Assembly (NCBI GenBank): GCA_020628975.1
Contig: JAHDEF010000010.1
Location: 1-23,145 of the forward strand
From: Aquimarina sp.
GTDB lineage: Bacteria > Bacteroidota > Bacteroidia > Flavobacteriales > Flavobacteriaceae
Length of the DNA: 23,145 nucleotides
Direction: 5' to 3'
Shown here one piece after another: positions 1 through 6,430 of this stretch. The stretch's first letter is position 1. The number at the start of each line of letters is the position of its first letter. The notes beneath the pieces were generated by a model. The model did no database searches and was not told where the DNA came from. It saw nothing but the letters and a program-made list of their open reading frames with translations. Both the position numbers and the translations under genes were made by a program.

Positions 1-26
1 GGAACATTAAATTCATTTTATGTGTC

Positions 27-106
27 ACTCCACGAATTTTGAAAAAAATTGTAGTGGAGTCTCATTCACTCGTCCACAACTTTCCGAGTAGATCCGAAAT
101 CTACTC
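27..106. repeat. Two inverted repeats in a non-coding stretch
   Basis: The first 189 bases hold no credible gene. Two hairpins are visible. One has arms ACTCCAC (27-33) and GTGGAGT (54-60), with an inner AATTTT/AAAATT pairing. The other has perfect 8-base arms GAGTAGAT (86-93) and ATCTACTC (99-106) around a 5-base loop. They lie downstream of the minus-strand gene ending at 190 and beyond its terminator. They could be a REP-like element, the 3' end of a transcript from outside the window, or a small RNA; the sequence alone does not decide. Confidence 0.4.
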
Positions 107-126
107 CAGTAATTTTCCCTCATAGA

Positions 127-158
127 CAAAAAAAATCCGCAGTACATTAAATACTGCG
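127..158 (-). terminator. Rho-independent terminator of the gene at 190-546
   Basis: A perfect 7-base-pair stem, CGCAGTA (138-144) and TACTGCG (152-158), encloses a 7-base loop. Read on the minus strand it is followed by a run of eight T (the A run at 128-135 on the plus strand). It lies about 30 bases past the stop of the minus-strand gene. The plus-strand flank AATTTT could allow weaker termination in the other direction. Confidence 0.75.
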
Positions 159-189
159 AATTTTAAATATGGTTAAGCCTAATTAAAGG

Positions 190-546
190 TTATTGTTTTT
201 TGCTTACAACAGCAGCACTAGGATATTCATTAAATATAGAGGCTTTGTTTAAATGTGCATCTACTACTAATGATTCGTTTTCTACAACAAATTTTTTAGT
301 CTGTGTTTCGCAACCTAAAAACTGAAACACTAAGGTATAAGTACCAGGTGTTAAATTCTCAAAATTGTACTGACCTCTAAAATCGGTGGTCACTTTTTGT
401 TTTGTTTCTTTTAAAGTAACATTGGCAAAAAAAACAGCATTGGCTTCATTTTCGCCTTCATAAACAACACCAGAAATCTTTTGGGTTTGCTGTGCCATTA
501 AAACACTTGCAGTAAGTAATAATAAAACCGATAATAACTTTCGCAT
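190..546 (-). CDS. Exported stand-alone carboxypeptidase-regulatory-like domain protein
   Basis: The 118-residue product starts with a signal peptide (a basic MRK, then a leucine-rich core ending in LMAQQ, roughly residues 1-19). The rest is one beta-sandwich module of the CarboxypepD_reg-like type. It begins with KISGVVYEG near residue 23 and includes the hallmark strands FRGQYNFENLTPGTYTLVF at about 55-74. This module is normally the N-terminal part of TonB-dependent receptors or proteases, but here it stands alone with a short tail. It probably acts in the periplasm or on the surface; no enzymatic residues are seen and the role is unknown. It is monocistronic with its own terminator. A -7-like element, TCTATTTG on the minus strand (573-580), differs from TAnnTTTG at one position. 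Confidence 0.8.
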   Translation of the reverse strand: MRKLLSVLLLLTASVLMAQQTQKISGVVYEGENEANAVFFANVTLKETKQKVTTDFRGQYNFENLTPGTYTLVFQFLGCETQTKKFVVENESLVVDAHLNKASIFNEYPSAAVVSKKQ

Positions 547-656
547 TCTAAAATTAATGATTGATTACGCTGCAAATAGACGGATAAATTCGAGTTAAAC
601 TACACTACAACTGATTATTGATTTATTATGTAAATGTAAATTTATTGTAAACGAAA

Positions 657-681
657 AAGCCACCTATTAACAAGGTGGCTT
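657..681 (-). terminator. Rho-independent terminator of the YwqK-like gene
   Basis: A perfect 8-base-pair stem, AAGCCACC (657-664) and GGTGGCTT (674-681), has a 9-base loop. On the minus strand it runs into TTTTTCG, a typical U-tract. It sits about 55 bases past the stop of the minus-strand gene at 735. Confidence 0.8.
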
Positions 682-734
682 AAGTATAACTCATGTACGA
701 TTTAAGCTAATCGAAATAAAAATTTCAGAATATA

Positions 735-1091
735 TTATTTTCTAAAAGTACTTACTACAGTGCTTTTGTTATCCCATACTTTAATGTCAGCGATTTCATT
801 ATTGTTGTAATTTACTTCTGATAATTCAGCGCCATCCCAAAAGAACCACTTTCCTGATTTAACTCCTAAATTGTAGTTTCCTTTAGATAATTTTTTTCCG
901 TCTGTATCATATGAAATCCATTCCCCATGTGGTTTGCCGTCTTTGAAGAAACCAATTTGATTGATATCTCCGTTATCGTAATAAAATGTCGCTTTTATTG
1001 TGTCATCTACCTTTTCGTATGTTGGCTTAACTTGTTGTGAAAAAACGGTAGTGGCAAACAAAAGGCTAAGTATCATTATAAACGTCTTCAT
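735..1091 (-). CDS. Exported YwqK/MORN-type repeat protein
   Basis: The start is placed at the internal ATG (1089-1091), because the product then opens with a clean signal peptide: MKTF, a hydrophobic core and TVFSQQ, residues 1-20. A 9-residue N-terminal extension to 1118 is possible but would spoil it. The remaining ~98 residues carry the repeated pattern DNGDINQIGFFKDGKPHGEW, then DGKKLSKGNYNLGVKSGKWFFW. These are GxW-type strand pairs as in YwqK-family and MORN-repeat proteins. Despite the database label 'toxin-antitoxin YwqK antitoxin', a role in an antitoxin system is not supported here, since no partner toxin is adjacent. A surface or membrane-associated location is likely. It diverges from the phosphate permease gene and shares the intergenic region that holds the phased ACATT repeats. 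Confidence 0.8.
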   Translation of the reverse strand: MKTFIMILSLLFATTVFSQQVKPTYEKVDDTIKATFYYDNGDINQIGFFKDGKPHGEWISYDTDGKKLSKGNYNLGVKSGKWFFWDGAELSEVNYNNNEIADIKVWDNKSTVVSTFRK

Positions 1092-1129
1092 TTTTCTAAA
1101 ATTTAAAATATTGCGCACTATTGCTGTTA

Positions 1130-1137
1130 CAAATATA
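1130..1137 (-). promoter_or_regulatory. Candidate -7 element for the YwqK-like gene
   Basis: On the minus strand this reads TATATTTG, a full match to the Bacteroidetes -7 consensus TAnnTTTG. It lies 38 bases before the ATG at 1091. No well-spaced TTG -33 element is seen, but the ACATT array begins about 8 bases upstream of it, where an activator could replace the -33 contact. Confidence 0.45.
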
Positions 1138-1144
1138 ACTCAAA

Positions 1145-1185
1145 TTTACATTCAAAACACATTTAGTTAACATTAAATTTACATT
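1145..1185 (+). promoter_or_regulatory. Phased 4 x ACATT array, putative PhoB/PhoP-type box
   Basis: The word ACATT occurs at 1148, 1159, 1170 and 1181, exactly 11 bases apart each time. Most copies extend to TTTACATT or TTAACATT. Eleven-base direct repeats are the known spacing of PhoB boxes (7+4) and of Bacillus PhoP boxes (TTAACA repeats), which bind OmpR-family dimers head to tail. The array lies between the YwqK-like gene and the phosphate permease, and an OmpR/PhoB-type regulator is encoded at 3843. Binding is inferred, not shown. Confidence 0.55.
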
Positions 1186-1197
1186 AGGGGGTTTTTT

Positions 1198-1212
1198 AGG
1201 ATTTGAAATCCT
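1198..1212. repeat. Perfect 15-base palindrome in the divergent promoter region
   Basis: AGGATTT (1198-1204) and AAATCCT (1206-1212) flank a single G. The loop is too short for a good terminator of this size, so a dimeric-regulator operator or chance is more plausible. It lies 13 bases after the ACATT array and 117 bases before the permease start. Confidence 0.4.
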
Positions 1213-1261
1213 CATTTAGTGCCTATTTAAGCTAATAAAAACCTAAAAAAAATTAGTTTCA

Positions 1262-1279
1262 TAACATTCCCGTAACATT
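1262..1279 (+). promoter_or_regulatory. Perfect 7-4-7 direct repeat before the phosphate permease
   Basis: TAACATT (1262-1268), a CCCG spacer, and TAACATT (1273-1279) form an exact direct repeat with an 11-base period. This is the layout of one PhoB-box unit and the same core word as in the array at 1145-1185. It lies 50 bases before the permease ATG. A -7-like AAAATTTG (1298-1305, one mismatch to TAnnTTTG) follows. Confidence 0.5.
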
Positions 1280-1329
1280 ATAAATTAAGAATAATTTAAA
1301 ATTTGCATTTGTAAATTTATAAGATCGAA

Positions 1330-3057
1330 ATGGGAGATATTTACTTCTACATGATTATAGCATTAGCTGTATTAGCAGTAGCCGACTTAGTAGTAGGTGT
1401 AAGTAATGATGCTGTAAACTTTTTAAACTCAGCGATTGGGTCTAAAGCGATTTCGTTCAAAACGATAATGATCGTAGCTAGTTTAGGAATTGCTGCGGGT
1501 GCTATTTTCTCTAGCGGACTAATGGAAGTAGCGAGAAAAGGGATTTTCGTGCCAAGCGAATTCTTTTTCGATGAAATTATGGTCATTTTTATGGCGGTAA
1601 TGATTACAGATATCTTACTGCTTGACTTTTTCAATACTTTAGGTATGCCAACGTCAACTACGGTATCTATTGTATTCGAACTACTAGGTGCTGCGGTTTG
1701 TGTAGCCTTAATAAAAATTTACAGCGATCCAGAAAATGCAAAAGATTTAGCAGCGTACATCAATACAACCAAGGCTGTACAAATTATTTCAGGAATTCTA
1801 CTCTCGGTAGTCGTCGCCTTTTCAGTGGGGGCACTTGTACAATGGATTACCCGTTTGTTATTAAGCTTTGAATTTAGAAAGAAAGCCAACTGGGTAGGCG
1901 CTTTATTTGGAGGAGTCGCATTAACGGCTATTTTATATTTTATTTTTATAAAAGGGATCAAAGGAACAAATTACGCCAAATCAGTGGTAGCTATTTTATA
2001 TGATGATGGAGTAGATGGCGCATTACAATGGGTAAATTCTTACTTTGATGCTTCGTATGAAACCTTAGCTGAATTTGCCAAAAAGAAAAAAGACTTATAT
2101 AAAATAGAACCCACATCAGGAAAAATAGCTTTAACATTAAGAGGCTTTTTAGAAACTAATGTGCTTTCAATTGTAAGTGTGGGGTTCCTTATATGGTCAT
2201 TACTTTCTTACCTTATTATTACCGTTTTCAAAATAGATATATATAAGGTCATTATTATTGTAGGAACTTTTGCGTTGGCATTAGCTTTTGCTGGAAACGA
2301 TTTAGTAAATTTTATAGGGGTGCCTGTAGCCGCATGGGCTTCGTATCAAAAATGGGTAGCTTCTGGTGTCGATCCTCATGAATTTTCAATGGCTTTCTTA
2401 GGTGATAAAGCGAACACGCCAACTACTATTCTTTTAGTAGCTGGTTTTATTATGGTATTGACGTTGTGGTTGTCTTCAAAAGCAAAAGAAGTTGTAAAAA
2501 CAGAATTGAACTTATCTAGACAAGGAGAAGGGAAAGAGCGATTTAAAGCCAATTTGGCATCACGTGTCATTGTGCGCTCACTTACAGCTTTAGGTGGAAG
2601 TGTAGAAAAAATACTTCCTGAAAGTTTTAAAAAATACTCGGCTAAGCAGTACGACCAAACGGTAATAAATTCTATCGAATATGTTGATCCCGATGATCGA
2701 CCTGCTTTTGATTTGGTGCGTGCTTCGGTTAATTTAACGATGGCAGGTATTCTAATTTCGCTAGCCACATCACTAAAATTACCCTTATCGACTACTTACG
2801 TAACTTTTATGGTAGCTATGGGTACTTCGTTAGCAGATAAAGCGTGGGGTAAAGATAGTGCCGTGTATCGTGTTGCAGGGGTGTTAAATGTAATTGGAGG
2901 CTGGTTTTTAACCGCTTTTGCCGCTTTTACTGCCGCAGCACTATTAGCATTGCTCATACATTTCGGTGGCCCTATAATGATAGCGGTACTTTTAGTATTA
3001 GCACTTTTTATTATCTACAAGAATTACCAAAGTTTTAAAAAAAAAGAGAAGTTTTAA
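1330..3057 (+). CDS. PiT-family inorganic phosphate permease (membrane part; frame broken at the 3' end)
   Basis: The 575-residue reading frame encodes a low-affinity phosphate/cation symporter of the PiT (PF01384) family in the inner membrane. The two inverted family signatures are visible: GVSNDAVNFLNSAIGSKAIS near residues 23-42 and FAGNDLVNFIGVPVAAWAS near 319-338. About ten hydrophobic segments alternate with a charged central loop (about 385-450). The last helices end at ALFIIYKNYQSF. The frame stops at 3055-3057, only a few codons after a run of nine A (3037-3045). In the -1 frame the sequence continues without a stop into a PhoU-like region (next entry). In relatives these two parts form one protein, as far as I recall. 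If joined, the product would be 796 residues. Putative pho-box repeats lie upstream, and a PhoB/PhoR pair lies downstream. Confidence 0.9.
   Translation: MGDIYFYMIIALAVLAVADLVVGVSNDAVNFLNSAIGSKAISFKTIMIVASLGIAAGAIFSSGLMEVARKGIFVPSEFFFDEIMVIFMAVMITDILLLDFFNTLGMPTSTTVSIVFELLGAAVCVALIKIYSDPENAKDLAAYINTTKAVQIISGILLSVVVAFSVGALVQWITRLLLSFEFRKKANWVGALFGGVALTAILYFIFIKGIKGTNYAKSVVAILYDDGVDGALQWVNSYFDASYETLAEFAKKKKDLYKIEPTSGKIALTLRGFLETNVLSIVSVGFLIWSLLSYLIITVFKIDIYKVIIIVGTFALALAFAGNDLVNFIGVPVAAWASYQKWVASGVDPHEFSMAFLGDKANTPTTILLVAGFIMVLTLWLSSKAKEVVKTELNLSRQGEGKERFKANLASRVIVRSLTALGGSVEKILPESFKKYSAKQYDQTVINSIEYVDPDDRPAFDLVRASVNLTMAGILISLATSLKLPLSTTYVTFMVAMGTSLADKAWGKDSAVYRVAGVLNVIGGWFLTAFAAFTAAALLALLIHFGGPIMIAVLLVLALFIIYKNYQSFKKKEKF
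3037..3045 (+). other. A9 slippery run where the reading frame changes by -1
   Basis: Nine A in a row follow TTTT. In the permease frame they are three AAA codons. In the -1 frame there is a TAA at 3036-3038, while the permease frame stops at 3055-3057, so the two frames overlap only from 3039 to 3057. Any productive shift must occur in this short stretch, and A_AAA_AAA (3039-3045) is a classic -1 slip heptamer. Runs of nine or more A can also cause transcriptional slippage, and are the commonest place for a sequencing indel. Confidence 0.65.
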
Positions 3058-3719
3058 GGAAGAAGCATGCGCTAATACGTGCTGAAAAGAAAACCAAACA
3101 AGAAATTGTTGCCGAAAGCTCTCAAAATATTCAATCTTTTTTAAAGCGAAGTAATAAATTATACACCAATGCTATTGAAGGCTTAGGTTCGCATTACTAC
3201 AGTAAACTAAAAAAGAATTACAAAAGTGTTTACAAACTCAACGATGAGGTAAAGGACTTAAGTGATAATATTTTCTACTTTATCAAGAATCAAGAAGATA
3301 CTAATGTAAATGCAAGTACTTTCTACCTTGATGTCATCAAAAGCTTGCAAAAAATCACACAAGTTGTCAATTCCATTTCTAAATCGAGTTACAAACACGT
3401 CGATAATGGGCATAGAAAATTAAGGTTTAGTCAAATCAAAGATTTATTTGAAATTAGAGATGAAACTTCGAAAGTGCTTCAAAAAACCAAAGATTTATTT
3501 GACAATGAAGCTAATTTCGATATAGACTCTCTTATTCTTGAAAAGCAAGATATATTGAATTTAATCGATGCTAAAATTGAAAGTCAAATTTCAAGAACAC
3601 GATCTGAAGAAAGTAGCCCTAAAAATACCTCACTATATTTCGGCTTGCTATTTGAAAGTAGAGATTTAGTTTCGGAAGTATTTGAAATGGTTAAAATATT
3701 CAAGAAAAACATATCGTAA
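3039..3719 (+). pseudogene. PhoU-like (DUF47) C-terminal part of the phosphate permease, in the -1 frame
   Basis: From 3045 onward the -1 frame is open for about 224 residues to a TAA at 3717-3719. It has no ATG or GTG, and its first possible start is a TTG at 3345, well inside the domain. The product is soluble, highly charged and helical: REVLRKKHALIRAEKK, then SNKLYTNAIEGLGSHYYSKL, and KHVDNGHRKLRFSQIKDL further on. This fits the PhoU-like/DUF47 helical bundle that follows the membrane part of PiT proteins in Bacteroidetes. It is best read as the C-terminal domain of the gene at 1330, separated by a frameshift. Translation could occur through slippage at the A9 run; otherwise this part is lost or the break is a sequence error. 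The domain assignment is from composition and context. Confidence 0.65.
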
Positions 3720-3780
3720 CTCGAAATTTGTTAACTTCAAGAAATGTTAACGTCAATAAATAGTTACCAAACCCCCAAGT

Positions 3781-3798
3781 TTTCATTAGGTAAACATT
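3781..3798 (+). promoter_or_regulatory. Weak pho-box-like repeat and -7 element before the response regulator
   Basis: TTTCATT (3781-3787), four spacer bases, then AAACATT (3792-3798) repeat the 7-4-7 layout with two mismatches between the halves. Six bases later TATATTTA (3805-3812) matches TAnnTTTG except for the last base. This would allow autoregulation of the two-component pair. Two GTTAAC hexamers (3730, 3746) lie further upstream but are 16 bases apart and do not fit the 11-base phase. Confidence 0.35.
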
Positions 3799-3842
3799 AA
3801 GCATTATATTTAGCAGGCACATTATAATCTAAGAAAATCAGC

Positions 3843-4526
3843 ATGAAAAAAGGTGATATTACCATCTTATTAGTAGACGATGAACCCGATATTTTAGAAA
3901 TTGTAGGTTATAACTTATCTGAAGAAGGTTATCAAGTTACAACGGCTTCTAATGGATTAGAAGCTATTGAAAAAGCAAAAAAGAAAAAGCCACATTTAAT
4001 TATTCTTGATGTTATGATGCCTGAAATGGATGGTATCGAGGCTTGTGAAAAACTTCGAAAAATTCCTGAATTAGAGCAATCGGTAATCACTTTTTTAACA
4101 GCCCGTGGCGAAGATTACTCACAAGTTGCAGGCTTCGACGCTGGAGCAGATGATTATATCACAAAACCCATACGTCCAAAAGTATTAGTAAGTAAAGTTA
4201 AAGCCTTACTTAGAAGATTTAAAGACGAAGAAAAGAATAGTAATATAGTTACGGTAGGCGATCTTGTTATTAACAGAGATGAATATAAGATTGTCAATGG
4301 TACTAAAGAATTAGTACTTCCGCGTAAAGAATTTGAATTGTTATCCTTATTAGCTTCAAAGCCAGGAAAAGTTTTTAAGAGAGAAGATATTCTTCAAAAA
4401 GTATGGGGTGATGAAGTGATCGTTGGTGGTCGTACTATAGATGTGCATATCCGAAAACTTCGTGAAAAAATTGGCGATGAAAGTTTTAAAACCATTAAAG
4501 GAGTAGGATATAAGTTTGTAGTTTAA
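3843..4526 (+). CDS. OmpR/PhoB-family response regulator
   Basis: The 227-residue protein has a receiver domain (about 6-120) and a winged-helix DNA-binding domain (about 131-227). Receiver landmarks are the acidic pair D12-D13, the phospho-acceptor D56 in ILDVMMPEMDG, T86 in FLTARGE and K108 in YITKPI. The output domain shows LPRKEFELLSLLASKPGKVF and the recognition-helix region GGRTIDVHIRKLREKIGD, ending in the usual GVGYKFV. OmpR/PhoB proteins bind 11-base direct repeats as head-to-tail dimers. The gene follows the phosphate permease and overlaps the kinase gene by one base, so a PhoB-like role in phosphate response is inferred. Specificity cannot be proved from the sequence. Confidence 0.93.
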   Translation: MKKGDITILLVDDEPDILEIVGYNLSEEGYQVTTASNGLEAIEKAKKKKPHLIILDVMMPEMDGIEACEKLRKIPELEQSVITFLTARGEDYSQVAGFDAGADDYITKPIRPKVLVSKVKALLRRFKDEEKNSNIVTVGDLVINRDEYKIVNGTKELVLPRKEFELLSLLASKPGKVFKREDILQKVWGDEVIVGGRTIDVHIRKLREKIGDESFKTIKGVGYKFVV

Positions 4527-5614
4527 TGACGCCAACAAATACTGATACTAGTTTCAAGCACCCAAATTTATTTACGCTTCGTACAGCCCTTTACCTAACA
4601 CTAATGTTAACGGCTGTACTTGGTGCTTTATTCTGGATTCTCAAAATAAATAATTGGTGGGCACTACCGGCTTTTGCCGTAGCATCGTATTCCCTTATAT
4701 TTTTAGTTTTTCAATTCCGTACTAAAAAATTCGTACTTAGTAAAGTCAATGCTATTTATAAAGAATTAAATACTATTGAATCGCAAAATAAATTAGTACA
4801 GCCTATAAATACAAATATGGAGGGCTTAATCAAACAAGCCAAAGAATTTGCAATTAAGCGTAAAATTGAAATTGAAAATTTAAAAGACAAAGAAAACTAT
4901 CGTAAAGAATTTTTGGGGAATGTTTCACACGAGCTAAAAACACCTTTGTTCACCATTCAAGGTTACATTCTTACCTTACTTGATGGTGCAAAAGACAAGC
5001 CGAAACTTTGCGAAAAATATTTGAAACGAGCCAACAAAGCGGTAGAGCGTTTAAATTATATTATTACCGACCTAGATATGATTACCAAATTAGAGGTAGG
5101 GGAATTAAATATTAGTATTGAACATTTTGATATTGTCGAATTACTGCAAAACGTATTCGAATTGATTGAAATGAAGGCTGCCAAAAAAAATATTTCCTTA
5201 ACCTTTGATCAAGAATATGCACCTATTTCTGTAAAGGCCGATTATGAAAAGATTCTTCAAGTGGCGACTAATCTGATCGTAAATTCTGTGAAATACGGAA
5301 CCGAAAATGGAACTACAGAGGTAAGCATTCAAAATTTGGTCAACAATAAAATTATTATTCGAATTACTGATAATGGAGAAGGAATTGAAGAAGAGCATAT
5401 TTCAAGACTCTTTGAGCGTTTTTATAGGGTCAGTAAAAGCCGTTCGCGTGAAGAAGGAGGATCTGGTTTAGGGCTTTCCATCGTAAAACACATTATGGAA
5501 GCGCATAAAGAGCAAATTTATGTAGAAAGCGTTATTGGAGTAGGTAGTGAGTTTTCATTTACTCTAGAAAAATCAGACGCCGTTCCAACAAAAATAACCT
5601 TAGATCAGGCGTAG
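4526..5614 (+). CDS. PhoR-like sensor histidine kinase
   Basis: The 362-residue membrane kinase is translationally coupled to the regulator (TAATG, one-base overlap). Two adjacent transmembrane helices (about 19-39 and 46-64) leave a periplasmic loop of only about six residues. A coiled linker follows, then the dimerisation domain with phospho-acceptor H135 in FLGNVSHELKTPLF, and the HATPase domain: N box TNLIVNSVKYG, G1 ITDNGEGIEE, and GGSGLGLSIVKHIMEAH. The lack of a periplasmic sensor domain recalls E. coli PhoR, which takes its signal from the transporter/PhoU rather than from an external ligand. With a PiT-PhoU-like gene upstream, a similar arrangement is plausible but unproved. No terminator is evident in the 140 bases after it. 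Confidence 0.93.
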   Translation: MTPTNTDTSFKHPNLFTLRTALYLTLMLTAVLGALFWILKINNWWALPAFAVASYSLIFLVFQFRTKKFVLSKVNAIYKELNTIESQNKLVQPINTNMEGLIKQAKEFAIKRKIEIENLKDKENYRKEFLGNVSHELKTPLFTIQGYILTLLDGAKDKPKLCEKYLKRANKAVERLNYIITDLDMITKLEVGELNISIEHFDIVELLQNVFELIEMKAAKKNISLTFDQEYAPISVKADYEKILQVATNLIVNSVKYGTENGTTEVSIQNLVNNKIIIRITDNGEGIEEEHISRLFERFYRVSKSRSREEGGSGLGLSIVKHIMEAHKEQIYVESVIGVGSEFSFTLEKSDAVPTKITLDQA

Positions 5615-5730
5615 TTTTTGGTTGTTTCATTTCTTTATATCGATTTCTAAGACTGTGCAATCAAAAATAATTTTCAACTAATAGCATCGCTTATTTATAA
5701 TAAATAGCAAGACATCTATATTGAAATCTC

Positions 5731-5738
5731 TATTTTTG
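5731..5738 (+). promoter_or_regulatory. -7 element for the trmB operon
   Basis: TATTTTTG is a full match to the Bacteroidetes -7 consensus TAnnTTTG. It lies 19 bases before the TTG start of trmB, implying a very short leader. No clear TTG at the -33 position is seen. Confidence 0.5.
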
Positions 5739-5757
5739 CAACTTTAAAAACATAGTT

Positions 5758-6429
5758 TTGGGAAGTAAGAATAAGTTAAAGCGATTTAGAGAAAACGATA
5801 CTTTTGATAATGTGGTGCAGCCTACAAGAGAAGAAGTTATCGACGATACGCATGAGTTGAAAGGAAATTGGAGCGCTATTTTTGGTAACGATAATCCAAT
5901 CGTGCTCGAACTTGGTTGCGGAAAAGGAGAGTACACGGTCGGTTTAGCACAAAAAAATCCAGATAAAAACTTTATTGGTATAGATATTAAAGGGGCGCGA
6001 TTTTGGCGCGGAGCAAAAACGGCCATTGAAGACGGTATGCCAAACGTACGTTTTATAAGAACTCAAATTGAACTTATTGAATATATTTTTGCTGAAAATG
6101 AAGTAAGCGAAATCTGGATTACGTTCCCTGATCCTCAAATAAAATACAAGCGAACGAAACACCGTTTAACCAACGCAGCTTTTTTAAGTAAGTATAAAAA
6201 AATCATGAATAGTGATGGTATAATGCATTTAAAAACCGATAGTGAGTTTATGCATGGCTATACACTAGGTTTGCTTCATGGGGCAGGGCACGAGGTGTTG
6301 TATGCTAACCACAATGTATACCATAATCAAGGTGCGCCTACTGATGTTACCTCAATTCAAACATTCTACGAAAATCAGTATCTTGAACAGCACAAACCTA
6401 TAACCTACATACAGTTTAAAATACGCTAA
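5758..6429 (+). CDS. trmB: tRNA (guanine-N7-)-methyltransferase TrmB
   Basis: The 223-residue SAM-dependent enzyme makes N7-methylguanosine at position 46 of the tRNA variable loop. The SAM-binding motif LELGCGKGEYTVGLAQ lies at about 50-65, followed by GIDIKGARFWRG near 80-92. The family hallmark ITFPDPQIKYKRTKHRLT lies near 120-137 and HLKTDSEF near 156-163. Translation starts at a TTG (5758-5760), giving the conserved N-terminus MGSKNKLKRF that is typical of flavobacterial TrmB; no ATG fits. It is the first gene of a tight three-gene operon: the LysE-type gene starts one base after its stop. Confidence 0.96.
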   Translation: MGSKNKLKRFRENDTFDNVVQPTREEVIDDTHELKGNWSAIFGNDNPIVLELGCGKGEYTVGLAQKNPDKNFIGIDIKGARFWRGAKTAIEDGMPNVRFIRTQIELIEYIFAENEVSEIWITFPDPQIKYKRTKHRLTNAAFLSKYKKIMNSDGIMHLKTDSEFMHGYTLGLLHGAGHEVLYANHNVYHNQGAPTDVTSIQTFYENQYLEQHKPITYIQFKIR

Positions 6430-6430
6430 T

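Noticed and set aside
735..1091. A toxin-antitoxin system at the YwqK-like gene
   Set aside because: The database name is misleading; the protein has a signal peptide and MORN-like strands, and no toxin-like partner is adjacent.
1347..2768. Open frames on the minus strand across the permease gene (up to 130 residues)
   Set aside because: They are opposite a strong membrane-protein gene, have no recognisable domain and no start context; they are reading-frame shadows.
3345..3719. The TTG at 3345 as the start of an independent 124-residue gene
   Set aside because: The same frame is open and of similar character back to the A9 run at 3037, so the TTG lies inside a domain rather than at its start.
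3730..3768. GTTAAC, GTTAAC and GTTACC words before the response regulator as a regulator array
   Set aside because: Their spacing is 16 and 17 bases, not a helical-turn multiple shared with the ACATT repeats, and the words are common in AT-rich DNA.
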